Shown here piece by piece: positions 1 through 9,170 of a stretch of 64,000 nucleotides of DNA. Source of the DNA: Micavibrio sp. UBA6212. Lineage in GTDB: Bacteria > Pseudomonadota > Alphaproteobacteria > Micavibrionales > Micavibrionaceae. A program made the translations under genes and the position numbers. Numbering within the stretch: the first letter of the stretch is position 1; every line of letters begins with the position of its first letter. The notes beneath the pieces were generated by a model, which saw only the letters and a program-made list of their open reading frames with translations, did no database searches and had not been told where the DNA came from. The stretch is from the NCBI GenBank assembly GCA_002421905.1, contig DISK01000015.1:62001-126000 (forward strand), read 5' to 3'.

Positions 1-1
1 T

Positions 2-430
2 GCCAAGGCTGCCGGACTTTATATGATTAATACCTTGTCCAAACACGCCGCCGAAGATGCCGGATATATTGATGCGCTGATGTGCGATTACCGTGGAAAT
101 CCGGTTGAGGCCACCGGAGCAAATCTGTTCCGCGTTAAAGACGGCGTCATCCGCACGCCAAAACCAGATTGTTTCCTGAACGGGATCACCCGCCAGACAG
201 TTATCGAGCTGGCCGCCAAACTTGACTTTGCTTTGGAAGAAGACACCATCACGATGGAAGATTTGAAATCGGCCGATGAAGTCTTTATTACTGGCACAGC
301 CGCCGAAGTGACCGCGATTGGCAAGATTGACGAGACAGAATATCAAGTTGGCCCCGTCACACGCACCTTGCGCGAAGCCTATGAAAGCCTCGTGCGGGGA
401 AAGTCTTTTTCTAAATCGGCTGCGGCTTAA
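2..430 (+). CDS. ilvE: Branched-chain amino acid aminotransferase, C-terminal part
   Basis: The reading frame is open from the left edge and ends at a TAA, giving about 142 residues; the N-terminal half lies outside the window. Class IV PLP-dependent aminotransferases make the last step of Leu, Ile and Val synthesis. The visible part carries the family's EATGANLF stretch, where backbone atoms contact the cofactor phosphate, then the GITRQTVIELA segment and the closing TGTAAEV motif. The C-terminus resembles bacterial IlvE. D-amino-acid aminotransferase or aminodeoxychorismate lyase are less likely alternatives. Confidence 0.9.
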   Translation, partial: AKAAGLYMINTLSKHAAEDAGYIDALMCDYRGNPVEATGANLFRVKDGVIRTPKPDCFLNGITRQTVIELAAKLDFALEEDTITMEDLKSADEVFITGTAAEVTAIGKIDETEYQVGPVTRTLREAYESLVRGKSFSKSAAA

Positions 431-596
431 AAAAACTTTTACCGCACCGCAATATACTCTTGACTTATGGGGTATCACACCCCATATAGGCTTTGAATTT
501 TCAATTCACCCCAAAGATCGCAGGCCTGACAGATTCTCGTAAGAGGTCATTGTCCTGCTCAACTTTTTTTACATTTCTAACCCAAAGGTGTTGGCC

Positions 597-1040
597 ATGC
601 GCAATCTCCTTCAGAGACGTTTTGTCTCTAAAATCCTGCTTTCCTCTTCTTTTGCTCTGGCTGTCGCAACGCAACCAGCCCATGCCGAGGAGCCTGAGTG
701 CCCAGAAACAACAGGTCATACAGTCACGGGCATTGCATCTTGGTATGGCGGAAAATTTCATGGCCGACGGACTGCCAGTGGAGAAATTTATAACAAATTT
801 TCTTATACGGCCGCTCATAAAAAACTCAAGCTGGGAACCATTGTTCGTGTTACCAACACCGAGAATGGTGAGAGCGTCAACGTCCGGATCAATGATCGCG
901 GCCCTTACCATGGAAACAGGGTTATTGATCTTTCACGGGCGGCGGCTTCTGAAATCGATATACTCGAGACCGGAACGGAGAAAGTCCGCATCGAACTTTG
1001 TGCCACCCCTATCCAGCATGCGATATATACTCCACGTTAG
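597..1040 (+). CDS. RlpA-like double-psi beta-barrel protein
   Basis: A 147-residue exported protein. Residues 1-30 form a Sec signal peptide (basic start, hydrophobic core, cleavage after AHA), with no lipobox cysteine. The rest is one double-psi beta-barrel of the RlpA type, with GIASWYGGKFHGRRTASGE and the RINDRGPYHGNRVIDLS core that holds the conserved Asp. RlpA proteins are periplasmic lytic transglycosylases acting on naked glycans at division sites. The usual C-terminal SPOR domain is absent, so septal targeting is not implied. An in-frame GTG at 588 is an alternative start, but the ATG at 597 directly precedes the basic signal-peptide start. Confidence 0.85.
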   Translation: MRNLLQRRFVSKILLSSSFALAVATQPAHAEEPECPETTGHTVTGIASWYGGKFHGRRTASGEIYNKFSYTAAHKKLKLGTIVRVTNTENGESVNVRINDRGPYHGNRVIDLSRAAASEIDILETGTEKVRIELCATPIQHAIYTPR

Positions 1041-1050
1041 GATTTTCTAT

Positions 1051-2055
1051 TTATAAAGTCGCAAGCAACTTCTCTTTGACACTATCTTCTACGAAGGATG
1101 CCCGAATTGCATTTCGGGTTATCCCTTCCAGTTCGTCCACGGTAAATCCAAATTCGTCATGAGCAATTTGGTATTCCTGTCCGATTGAATTGCCGAACAA
1201 CCCCGGATCATCGGAATTGAGAGAAATGGAAACGCCCGCATCGTATAGCTTTCTTAAAGGATGGGACTTGAAATCCGGATATTCTTTGACCGCCAGAATG
1301 TTGCTGGTCGGGCAGACTTCGAGCGTTATATTCCGTGCGATGAGTTCTTTGATAAGGCCAGAGTCTTCGCTGCACCTCACGCCATGCCCCATACGGTTCA
1401 GCGGCAAGCGTTTGATGGCGTCCCACCCGTTCGCAGGGCCGATATTCTCTGCGGCATGGGCGCGTACCCCTAATGGGCGTCCAAAATCTTTCAGAACCCT
1501 TTTATAGGCCGTTTCAAATCCAGCAAGATCGCCTTCTTGTTCACCACCCGCGATATCAAGACCAACGATATAGGGATGTGTGTAAGACAAGATCAGGTCG
1601 GCGTCACTTTCTGCACCACTTGGGCGATGGCGTTCAAATGTCATAGTCAGGCGGGATTCGATTCCCGTATCAGCGCGTGCGCGATCAATACCACGTACCA
1701 TTCCGTCAACCATGTCTTTATAATCTATGCCAGACACCAGACATTGACCGGGGTATCCGCTGGGTTCAACATAAATTGCCCCCTCTGCCGCACAGCGACA
1801 CAGATAGTCATACATGATGGTTTCATAATCATCTGCCGTTTTCAGGCATCGCGCCATTTCCTGATAAACACGCGTCACCAGATCAATAAATCCATTCCAT
1901 TTATAGGACAGACCATCTTCGGAAAATATTTCGGGATTTATGGTGATGCCGTTACGCTTGGCAATCAAGCGTGCAATATCAGGGGTGACCGTGCCCTCGA
2001 TATGGACATGCAACTCGGCTTTCGGAATGGCTTTGATGTCGTCTGTCAGTTTCAT
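1051..2055 (-). CDS. add: Adenosine deaminase
   Basis: A 334-residue zinc metalloenzyme of purine salvage that converts adenosine to inosine. The amidohydrolase motifs occur in order: AELHVHIEGT near residue 14 (metal His-x-His), AHAAENIGP near residue 200 (His plus catalytic Glu; the usual HAGE reads HAAE), GHGVRC, and NSDDPG near residue 280 with the metal-binding Asp. Length is normal. The ATG is preceded by a GAGAGG Shine-Dalgarno. It is convergent with the RlpA-like gene, 10 bp away. Adenine deaminase is a possible alternative because the two share these motifs. Confidence 0.9.
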   Translation of the reverse strand: MKLTDDIKAIPKAELHVHIEGTVTPDIARLIAKRNGITINPEIFSEDGLSYKWNGFIDLVTRVYQEMARCLKTADDYETIMYDYLCRCAAEGAIYVEPSGYPGQCLVSGIDYKDMVDGMVRGIDRARADTGIESRLTMTFERHRPSGAESDADLILSYTHPYIVGLDIAGGEQEGDLAGFETAYKRVLKDFGRPLGVRAHAAENIGPANGWDAIKRLPLNRMGHGVRCSEDSGLIKELIARNITLEVCPTSNILAVKEYPDFKSHPLRKLYDAGVSISLNSDDPGLFGNSIGQEYQIAHDEFGFTVDELEGITRNAIRASFVEDSVKEKLLATL

Positions 2056-2207
2056 TGCCTCTCATCTTTCTTAGACGTTAAACCGGAATTTTTGAAGTAA
2101 GATACTGTAATTTATGTGTTTTTCAGCACTATACATTTTGCACCCAGTTTTGTATGCGCTGGCATGATTTGAAACCTCGTTGATTTTGCCTCTACACTCT
2201 CAAAAAT

Positions 2208-3092
2208 TCAAGCGCCATCCTTCTCCTTTGGAGCGAGGTGGTTAACAAGCCAGCGCTCATGAAAATCATTGACGCTGAAAACAAACCGCTCGGCTTGGTT
2301 TGCGCTACTGTAATTTGTCTGTTTAGCGAAGCGCTGAGGCGTAACGCGCTGCATCCTTTTCAGGTTCTCAGGGTGATTGACGGCAATAAACGCGGCTTTC
2401 GGCGTCAGAGGCAGAACCCAAGCCGCGCCAGGGTGATCGTACCCACGAATACGGATCAAAGGCCGGTCGGCCAGAACAAGAGAGCCGTCATACTCTCCCA
2501 GATGCTTGACGTACCAATGCGCGTTAATGAGCCGCCCGCCGACTTCGGGATTATCGACAATCCGCTGGATAGCCGTAACAGCTACGTCCTCAAGGGAAGC
2601 GCCGGTGTACTGCTCATAATAGAATGAGGGCATTTCCCCGATCCCGGCGTCCGTCATCGCAGACAGGATTTCCGGGGCGTTATCAAGACCAGTCTTATAT
2701 GTTTGCGCTCCGTCCTCCCGCAATTTTTTGACAATGGCAGGACGACGCATATCCAATGACAGCAGAAGGCGGGCAAAATCACAGCGCTGATCTCCGGTGA
2801 GAGACTGCGGGCCTGATTTCAGCAAAATCTCGCGAGCTATTGCACCCTTGGTATCCACTGCGCCAAAGAAAATACTTTCAATAGCATCTCGCCCACGGCG
2901 ACTGTAACCCAAAGTAAGTAAATCCAGTTGATAACAAAAAGCATCCAGCCCCTTTTCCTTTTTGCTCATCTGCCCGCGCTTCTCATCCCAGTAGTGGCCG
3001 CAAAGGACATTCTGGCTACTGGCGTCCTGCTTTAGCCACGGACGCAGCAAGAGTTTAGGAACAAAATGGTGTTTCCGTGCTTCGTTTTTCAT
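2208..3092 (-). CDS. DUF4238 domain protein
   Basis: A 294-residue protein with the signature DUF4238 start (KHHFVPKLLLRPW at residues 7-19), followed by helical stretches containing SLDMRRPAIV and the late segment ADRPLIRI. The DUF4238 family has no established reaction. There is no signal peptide or membrane segment, so it is probably cytoplasmic. It starts about 8 bp downstream of the ychF stop and is probably cotranscribed. The ATG at 3092 follows an AAGG; a GTG one codon upstream is also possible. Such genes are patchily distributed, and this one breaks an otherwise housekeeping block. Confidence 0.8.
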   Translation of the reverse strand: MKNEARKHHFVPKLLLRPWLKQDASSQNVLCGHYWDEKRGQMSKKEKGLDAFCYQLDLLTLGYSRRGRDAIESIFFGAVDTKGAIAREILLKSGPQSLTGDQRCDFARLLLSLDMRRPAIVKKLREDGAQTYKTGLDNAPEILSAMTDAGIGEMPSFYYEQYTGASLEDVAVTAIQRIVDNPEVGGRLINAHWYVKHLGEYDGSLVLADRPLIRIRGYDHPGAAWVLPLTPKAAFIAVNHPENLKRMQRVTPQRFAKQTNYSSANQAERFVFSVNDFHERWLVNHLAPKEKDGA

Positions 3093-3100
3093 CACACCTT

Positions 3101-4201
3101 TTACACATTAAAGCGGAACAAGATCACGTCTCCGTCTTGGACGACATATTCTTTGCCTTCGGAGCGCATTTTTCCCTGATCTTTTGCGCCTTGTTCGCCA
3201 TTACAGGAAATATAATCGTCATAGGCAATCACTTCGGCACGGATAAATCCGCGTTCAAAGTCGGTATGGATCACACCCGCCGCTTGCGGAGCTTTGCATT
3301 CAACCGGAATAGTCCATGCGCGGGTTTCTTTGGGGCCAACGGTGAAATATGTTTCAAGACCTAAAAGTTTATATCCGGCGCGGATAATCTTATTCAAACC
3401 GGGTTCCGAGAGACCTAGAGATTCCAGAAATTCTTTTTTCTCGTCTTCCGAAGCCAGTTGGGCAATCTGGGATTCAATTTCCGCACAGATAATCACATAT
3501 TCGTAATTTTTTTCTTTGGCCATGCTTGCGACTTTTTCGGTCAGAGCATTGCCATTTTCAGCGTCGTTTTCCAGCACGTTACAGACATAAAGCATTGGTT
3601 TTGTGGTCATCAGAAAGAGTTCGCGCACTGCTTTTTCCATGTCTTCCGGAACAGCAACGCTTCTTGCCGGTTTTCCTTCAGCCAAAGCCGCATGGATTTT
3701 TTGCATGAATTCGACTTGGGATTTAAGGGCTTTATCGCCGGATTTTGCTTTCTTGGACATCGCATCAATCTGGCGTTCAATGCTTTCGAGGTCTGCCAGC
3801 ATCAATTCAGTTTCGATGATTTCCGCATCGCGCACCGGATCAACCGAGCCTTCGACATGGGTAACGTTTTCATCTTCGAAACACCGCAACACATGAATGA
3901 TTGCATCCACCTGACGAATGTTCGAGAGGAACTTGTTCCCCAACCCCTCGCCTTTTGAAGCGCCCTTGACTAGTCCGGCAATATCGACAAATTCCAGTTG
4001 GGTCGGGATAATGCTTTTTGATTTTCCGGCATCTGCCAATTTTTGCAAACGTTCGTCCGGAACACCAACACGCCCGACATTCGGTTCAATGGTACAGAAT
4101 GGGAAGTTTGCAGCCTGTGCCGCAGCCGTTGCAGTCAATGCATTGAAGGTGGTCGATTTTCCGACATTCGGGAGACCAACGATTCCACAATTAAAACCCA
4201 T
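3101..4201 (-). CDS. ychF: Redox-regulated ATPase YchF (Obg family)
   Basis: A 366-residue P-loop NTPase. G1 is GLPNVGKST at residues 8-16 and G3 is DIAGLVKGAS. The base-recognition motif reads NVLE instead of NKxD, which is the hallmark giving YchF its ATP preference. A coiled-coil insertion lies around residues 130-160 and a C-terminal TGS domain ends the protein. YchF binds ribosomes and modulates the oxidative-stress response and translation. Its position downstream of pth is the common arrangement in bacteria, though here a methyltransferase gene sits between them. Confidence 0.96.
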   Translation of the reverse strand: MGFNCGIVGLPNVGKSTTFNALTATAAAQAANFPFCTIEPNVGRVGVPDERLQKLADAGKSKSIIPTQLEFVDIAGLVKGASKGEGLGNKFLSNIRQVDAIIHVLRCFEDENVTHVEGSVDPVRDAEIIETELMLADLESIERQIDAMSKKAKSGDKALKSQVEFMQKIHAALAEGKPARSVAVPEDMEKAVRELFLMTTKPMLYVCNVLENDAENGNALTEKVASMAKEKNYEYVIICAEIESQIAQLASEDEKKEFLESLGLSEPGLNKIIRAGYKLLGLETYFTVGPKETRAWTIPVECKAPQAAGVIHTDFERGFIRAEVIAYDDYISCNGEQGAKDQGKMRSEGKEYVVQDGDVILFRFNV

Positions 4202-4216
4202 TTTTATTTTCCTTTT

Positions 4217-4879
4217 TCAAATTAATTTTGGTTTACAAAATGCTGTCAATAAATAGTCATGCCACGCAAAATCCCGACTGCTTGGTGGTGGATCAGGGAA
4301 ATCTGGCAATTTCCTGATGGCAAATCCAGCCGAGTAACATTGGTTAAAAAATATTCTTTGATTAATCGACGTCATGCCCTCATTCAATATTTCCGTGCGA
4401 TAACGCAGGAAAACATCCCGATATGGCTTTGCAAGTGAATGTAATCCGTCCATAAAGTCTTGCTGCTCATCTTGGGGAATAAACATCATAACCGCTGAAC
4501 AATTTATAAAATCTGCTTTCAGATTACTTGGTGGTTCGTCAAGTTTTTGAACCTCTGCAACCAAGTAGGCAATCTGTCTGTTCCGTTTAACCGCAGCCAC
4601 AGCGGCCCAGTCGTGACAAAGGACAATATCTTTTTGAGGATATGTCTCAACGGCCTTGTGGTAATTTCCCTCATCAGGATCTATCCCCACGACCAGCAAG
4701 CGTCCATTAACACGATTATGCATTGCCACGGCGTCGCGCCCCACGCCAGTCCCGATATCCATGGACACCCCTTGCTTTGGAATTTCTGCAAGCATCTGTG
4801 CCGGATATATCTCGCCAAAATTATATGAAGCATGGGTTGCACGGGATTGAGCGCCTTGGTCGAATATCTTTTTATCCAT
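4217..4879 (-). CDS. Class I SAM-dependent methyltransferase
   Basis: A 220-residue protein with a Rossmann methyltransferase motif I (MDIGTGVGRDA), an acidic motif II (VVGIDPDE) and a post-I segment (DFINCSAVMMFIP) typical of small-substrate or tRNA/protein methyltransferases. The substrate cannot be told from the sequence. The ATG at 4879 lies inside the end of pth, an 8-nt overlap that implies translational coupling. Upstream in-frame codons exist but would bury most of the extension in pth. It is inserted between pth and ychF. Confidence 0.75.
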   Translation of the reverse strand: MDKKIFDQGAQSRATHASYNFGEIYPAQMLAEIPKQGVSMDIGTGVGRDAVAMHNRVNGRLLVVGIDPDEGNYHKAVETYPQKDIVLCHDWAAVAAVKRNRQIAYLVAEVQKLDEPPSNLKADFINCSAVMMFIPQDEQQDFMDGLHSLAKPYRDVFLRYRTEILNEGMTSINQRIFFNQCYSAGFAIRKLPDFPDPPPSSRDFAWHDYLLTAFCKPKLI

Positions 4880-5498
4880 TTGCGCCCTCCTCACCTTTGA
4901 CTTCTGGTTTTTCTTTTTTTGGTTTTGGGGGCTGGGTAGTGCGCGCCACATTATTCAAAAATCCCGCATCATCCCCTTTTAACAAGACGGGAACTTCTTT
5001 TGCCACAGCGGCCAATAATTTTTCCAGCCAGTCGTCATCGGACTTTGGAAAATTTCCAAGAACATAACCATGAACGCGGTCTTTGTCACCCGGATGACCA
5101 ATTCCCATTCTTACCCGTTTATAATCAGGATTATCCAACCAATCATCCATTGACCGCAGTCCGTTATGTCCCGCAGCCCCCCCGCCGATTTTTATTTTCA
5201 ATTTACCGGGGGCAACATCCAGTTCATCATGAAAGACAATAATGTCTGAAGTTGGAATTTTATAGAATTTGGCGACTTCACCAACAGAACGGCCCGACTC
5301 ATTCATATAAGTCTGGGGTTTGAGCAACGCAACTTTTTCCCCTTTGATTGAACCTTCGGCATAGTGGCCTTTATATTTCTGGCGGAAAGCGGGGAAATCA
5401 TATTTTCTGGCAATCTCGTCCACCGCCATAAATCCGATATTATGGCGATTGCGTTCATATTCTGATCCGGGGTTTCCCAATCCGACAATTAAAATCAT
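4872..5498 (-). CDS. pth: Peptidyl-tRNA hydrolase
   Basis: A 208-residue enzyme that releases peptides from prematurely dissociated peptidyl-tRNA. The start MILIVGLGNPG is the family N-terminus, so the ATG at 5498 is preferred over an upstream extension. Catalytic residues are visible as His in NRHNIGF and Asp in FHDELDV, with the KPQTYMNESG substrate loop and GHNGLRS. A hydrophilic tail of about 20 residues, rich in Lys, Pro and Glu, extends beyond the conserved domain. It lies downstream of rplY, a frequent alphaproteobacterial pairing. Confidence 0.96.
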   Translation of the reverse strand: MILIVGLGNPGSEYERNRHNIGFMAVDEIARKYDFPAFRQKYKGHYAEGSIKGEKVALLKPQTYMNESGRSVGEVAKFYKIPTSDIIVFHDELDVAPGKLKIKIGGGAAGHNGLRSMDDWLDNPDYKRVRMGIGHPGDKDRVHGYVLGNFPKSDDDWLEKLLAAVAKEVPVLLKGDDAGFLNNVARTTQPPKPKKEKPEVKGEEGANG

Positions 5499-5515
5499 GC
5501 TGGTATTCTTAAAAC

Positions 5516-5561
5516 AAATCCCCCTCCGAGCCAAGTCTGATTAAGGCGCGAAGGGGGATTT
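5516..5561 (-). terminator. rplY-pth intergenic hairpin
   Basis: On the minus strand a 10-bp stem, AAATCCCCCT pairing with AGGGGGATTT, flanks a loop of about 26 nt just after the rplY stop and is followed by GTTTT. It probably acts as a partial terminator or attenuator that lowers pth expression relative to rplY. The pth start lies 18 bp beyond it. Confidence 0.6.
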
Positions 5562-5577
5562 AGAAAGATATATGTTG

Positions 5578-6228
5578 TTATTTTTTCTCGGCGGCAGGAG
5601 CGGCGGCGGCTGTTGCTGCTGGCGCAGCCTCTGCGGCACCTTCTACTGGCTCTGCCTTGATTTTCGGCTCAACAATGTTGGCCAAAGTCAGTTCAGGATC
5701 ATCATTACCCATGACTTCTGCACCTTTTGCAAGGACGACGTCTTTGAGTTTGAACGCATGTCCCAAGGCAGCTTCAGACATATCAATCTCAATGCTTTCA
5801 GGAATGTCTTTCGCTGCACACCGAATATCAAGATGGTGATGCACGATATTCAAAATGCCTTTTACCTTAATACCAGGACAAACTTCTTGATTGATGAAGT
5901 GCAATGGAACAGAAACAGTCATTTTGGTTTTTGGCCCAACGCGCATGAAATCAACATGCTCAACACGGTCTGTGACTGGGTTGAGCTGAATATCACGAGC
6001 CAAAACGCTCACTTTTTCGCCCTCAACGTCCATGTCACACATGTGAGTTTTCATTCCACCTTTCAAAAATTGAAGGGTAATATCTTTTTCCAGACAGGAA
6101 ATCAGGATTGGAGCTTTGCTATCTCCATATACTACTGCTGGTATTCTGCTCTCACGACGCAAAGCACGAGCGACCCCCTTACCGGCCCTTTCACGCTTTT
6201 GTGCCGTCAATGTATAGTGTTTTGACAT
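5578..6228 (-). CDS. rplY: 50S ribosomal protein L25/general stress protein Ctc
   Basis: A 216-residue 5S-rRNA-binding ribosomal protein of the long TL5/Ctc type. The N-terminal L25 domain (about residues 5-95) includes GKGVARALRRESRIPAVVYG; the C-terminal beta domain (about 100-190) includes VSVPLHFINQEVCPGIK and IPESIEIDMS. A low-complexity Ala/Pro/Glu tail of about 25 residues follows, common in alphaproteobacterial L25. It precedes pth and lies downstream of prs, the conserved neighbourhood. Confidence 0.95.
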   Translation of the reverse strand: MSKHYTLTAQKRERAGKGVARALRRESRIPAVVYGDSKAPILISCLEKDITLQFLKGGMKTHMCDMDVEGEKVSVLARDIQLNPVTDRVEHVDFMRVGPKTKMTVSVPLHFINQEVCPGIKVKGILNIVHHHLDIRCAAKDIPESIEIDMSEAALGHAFKLKDVVLAKGAEVMGNDDPELTLANIVEPKIKAEPVEGAAEAAPAATAAAAPAAEKK

Positions 6229-6341
6229 GGCTTAGTTTCCTTTTTCTAAAATAATGTAACGGTCGGCCTCCAGGGGTGCCGACAAGATGGGCTGGTTTAG
6301 CAGGAATATTGCAGTGAAATCAAGCTTTATTTGCTATCTTT

Positions 6342-7274
6342 TTACTTAAACAACGCTGAAATTGAGCGGTCTTCGGCAATACGGAGAATGGCTTCACCCA
6401 GCAATGGGGCAATGGTCAATTGCTCGAAATGATCGGATTTAAGCGAGGCCTCGCTTGCCATAATGCTGTCGGTTGTAATCAGCTTTTTGATCGGAGATTT
6501 TTCAACACGATCAACCGCCGATCCGGAGAGAACACCATGGACGACATAGGAATAGACCTCATCAGCTCCGTTTTCCATGAGAGCAACAGCGGCATTACAT
6601 AAAGTTCCAGCGGAATCGACAATGTCATCAATCAGGATGCATACTTTTCCACTAACATCCCCGATGACATTCATCACCTCGGAGACACCTGCCTGTTCAC
6701 GGCGTTTGTCAATAATTGCCAGATCGGCTCCCAGCCGTTTGGCAATCGCACGAGCCCGCACCACCCCGCCGATATCAGGAGAGACGATCATCACATCGCG
6801 GCCTGCAAAACGCTTCTCCATATCCGGAACAAAAACTGGTGAGGCGATCAGATTATCAGTTGGAATATCAAAGAACCCTTGGATTTGCCCGGCGTGCAGG
6901 TCAAGCATCAAAGCGCGGTTTGCGCCTGCGGTGGTAATCAAATTTGCCACCAGCTTAGCAGTAATCGGTGTTCTTGAACCCGTGCGGCGATCTTGTCTTG
7001 CATATCCAAAGTAAGGAATGACGGCGGTAATCCGGCGTGCCGAGCTACGGCGCAGGGCATCGAGCGTAATCAGCAATTCCATCATATGGTCGTTGGCGGG
7101 GAAAGAAGTGGGCTGGATAATAAAGACATCTTCACCACGAATATTCTCGTCAATATCAACGAACACTTCCATATCAGCAAATCTTTTGATACTGGCCTTT
7201 GCAAGAGGGACATCCAAATAGCGTGAGATGGCCTTACAAAGGGGTTGGTTTGCGTTTCCGGCAATGATTTTCAT
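6342..7274 (-). CDS. prs: Ribose-phosphate pyrophosphokinase
   Basis: A 310-residue PRPP synthase (ribose 5-phosphate plus ATP to PRPP plus AMP), supplying nucleotide, His and Trp synthesis. The start MKIIAGNANQPL matches the family and is preceded by TAGGAGT reading on the minus strand, so the ATG at 7274 is preferred over an extension of 28 residues. Visible motifs are the ATP-binding region around YFGYARQDRRTGSRTPI, the metal site DLHAGQIQGFFDIP, and the PRPP loop LIDDIVDSAGT near residues 215-225. The length is standard for class I enzymes. Confidence 0.97.
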   Translation of the reverse strand: MKIIAGNANQPLCKAISRYLDVPLAKASIKRFADMEVFVDIDENIRGEDVFIIQPTSFPANDHMMELLITLDALRRSSARRITAVIPYFGYARQDRRTGSRTPITAKLVANLITTAGANRALMLDLHAGQIQGFFDIPTDNLIASPVFVPDMEKRFAGRDVMIVSPDIGGVVRARAIAKRLGADLAIIDKRREQAGVSEVMNVIGDVSGKVCILIDDIVDSAGTLCNAAVALMENGADEVYSYVVHGVLSGSAVDRVEKSPIKKLITTDSIMASEASLKSDHFEQLTIAPLLGEAILRIAEDRSISALFK

Positions 7275-7365
7275 AGGAGTCCGTGGCCTTTCGGTCTTTA
7301 ACTGTTTATCCTGTCGTATTGCAGTTCCTTTAATTTCTGGCACTATAGAAACTCCCAAACAAAAA

Positions 7366-8139
7366 TCAAGTTTTTATAATAGAAATTCCCGACATTTGGC
7401 GGCCATATTGCCGCTCCCCCTGATGAGTGGCTCGCCGAAAGCTAAAAAAATCATGTGTTGCCTTATATGTATCTTTGGCAACAATCTCTATTTTCGAGAT
7501 TTCCGCCCTTTCCAGTCTGTACCGGACATAAGAGGGCAGATCAAAATAAGTTTCTCCCTCTGTCATAGTGAAGAACGACCGGGCGGCCTGATTTTCAGCC
7601 AAAAAAGGGGCAGAAAAATCTTGGCCCACCTGATAGGATTTAGGGCCAATTGATGGGCCGATTGCAGCCCTGATACTTTCTTTGACTGCCCCGAGCGAGA
7701 TCATTTTCTGGATGGTACTTTCACAAACACCTTTCAATGCGCCTCCCCATCCGGCATGGGCAGCACCAATCACTGGCGCACCATCACCCTTTTGACCTTC
7801 AAATAGGACGGGGGCGCAATCTGCTGTCAACACTCCAATCACCTCCCCCATACGGTCGGTCACCAGAGCGTCCCCCTCTTCCCCTTGAGAATCAGTCAGT
7901 TGGCCGAAAAACCTACATTCGGATGAATGAATTTGTTTTAGTGTTGCCAATGTTCCGCCACCCAAAGCATCCAGAATGCGGCGGCGGTTTTCTTCGATAT
8001 GGTTGGGATGATCACCCGATTGAGGAGAACAATTGAGACTTTCAAAGACACCTTCGCTGACCCCGCCACGGCGTCCGAAAAAACCATGGGTGACTTTGTC
8101 CGAGAAAAAGTCCGGTACAGTAATTCTATGAATGGTCAT
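7366..8139 (-). CDS. pgeF: Laccase-domain purine nucleoside phosphorylase, YfiH family
   Basis: A 257-residue protein of the YfiH/DUF152 family. The zinc-site residues appear in LTADCAPVLFE (Cys) and AAHAGWGG (His), with a first His earlier in TLKQIHSSE. Family members have been reported as purine nucleoside phosphorylases/adenosine deaminases and as peptidoglycan-editing factors. Its start overlaps the midA stop by 4 nt (ATGA), so the two genes are coupled. Confidence 0.9.
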   Translation of the reverse strand: MTIHRITVPDFFSDKVTHGFFGRRGGVSEGVFESLNCSPQSGDHPNHIEENRRRILDALGGGTLATLKQIHSSECRFFGQLTDSQGEEGDALVTDRMGEVIGVLTADCAPVLFEGQKGDGAPVIGAAHAGWGGALKGVCESTIQKMISLGAVKESIRAAIGPSIGPKSYQVGQDFSAPFLAENQAARSFFTMTEGETYFDLPSYVRYRLERAEISKIEIVAKDTYKATHDFFSFRRATHQGERQYGRQMSGISIIKT

Positions 8140-9170
8140 GGCTTATAAACCTCCATAACTTTGAATAACTCTCCCATTTGCGTGGGGTCGAGCAACCGAT
8201 GCAGCGCATCTTTAATCTCTTTGGCTTGCTGTGGTGTTGCATGTTGTCCAAGCTGTGCGGCGCGTTGCAAAATTCCAGTTGATTCCAAAAAATCCTTTTG
8301 TTTCCAAAAAGATGTTTTTAATTTCTTATCTTTTGAAATAAGCGCCAGCCTTCCAAAATCAACATGCGAGGTTAAATCAGCATCCCCTTGATATTCCAAG
8401 ATCTTCACGAACTTATGATTCATCACGGCCTGAAAAGTATCCCCTGTGCAACTTATCAAATGACCATAGTCAATCATCAGGGATGCGCCGCCCTGATTTT
8501 CAATCCGCCCGCATAGATCTGCAAAGACAGACTCGCGGGTGCGAGAATATTCAAAAATATCATTCTGGCAGGCTATCGGGAAATCTTCTCCGCCTACTGC
8601 GCCACCCTTTACAAAGGCAAAGCATCCATCCTCGGTTAAACCAATCAGCCGTTCGTGCCATTTTCTGTTTTCATAGACAAATTGGCGAATAGGCAATGCA
8701 TCAAGGAATTCATTTCCAATAACAAGCAATGGTGCATCATCGGGAAGGGTTGAGAGTTCATCATGCCAAGTAATGGCTCGGTTGCCCAAAGTTTCCCTTT
8801 GTTTGCCACGCAAGCTCGGGGAGGTTTCAATCAAATGCACATGCAATGACGCATCAAATCCCGGAACAACCACCGCAACCCGCAGTAAATCGGCCATTAG
8901 TGTGCCGCGCCCCGGGCCGCATTCAATCAAATGAATTTGAGATGGGCTACCTAAACGTTTCCAATGTTCCCCTGCCCAAACCCCGATCATTTCCCCAAAC
9001 ATCTGGGAAATTTCAGGGGCCGTGGTGAAATCACCAGCCACGCCCAACGGATCTTTTTTAATATAATACCCATGTTCAGGGTGGGACAGACACAAAGTCC
9101 AGTATGTCTCGACAGACATTGGGCCATGGTGGCGAATATAATTTACAATACTATCGCTTAACTCTTGCAT
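8136..9170 (-). CDS. MidA/NDUFAF7-family SAM-dependent methyltransferase
   Basis: A 344-residue protein of the family containing human NDUFAF7 (MidA), which dimethylates an arginine of a complex I subunit during assembly. Visible are the N-terminal YIRHHGPMSVETYW, the GHGYYIKKDPLGVAGDFTTAPEISQMFGE-type signature (residues about 32-60), motif I IHLIECGPGRGTLM, and VIGNEFLDALPI. The ATG at 9170 lies 13 nt inside the end of lgt and matches the family N-terminus. lgt-midA-pgeF is a recurrent alphaproteobacterial operon. Confidence 0.92.
   Translation of the reverse strand: MQELSDSIVNYIRHHGPMSVETYWTLCLSHPEHGYYIKKDPLGVAGDFTTAPEISQMFGEMIGVWAGEHWKRLGSPSQIHLIECGPGRGTLMADLLRVAVVVPGFDASLHVHLIETSPSLRGKQRETLGNRAITWHDELSTLPDDAPLLVIGNEFLDALPIRQFVYENRKWHERLIGLTEDGCFAFVKGGAVGGEDFPIACQNDIFEYSRTRESVFADLCGRIENQGGASLMIDYGHLISCTGDTFQAVMNHKFVKILEYQGDADLTSHVDFGRLALISKDKKLKTSFWKQKDFLESTGILQRAAQLGQHATPQQAKEIKDALHRLLDPTQMGELFKVMEVYKP

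Noticed and set aside
1537..2100. Plus-strand open frame of 187 codons opposite add
   Set aside because: It is the antisense shadow of adenosine deaminase; composition is Cys/His/Ile-rich without a ribosome-binding site or family similarity.
2208..3092. DUF4238 gene as part of a defence system
   Set aside because: There is no neighbouring toxin, nuclease or other defence gene; it stands alone after ychF.
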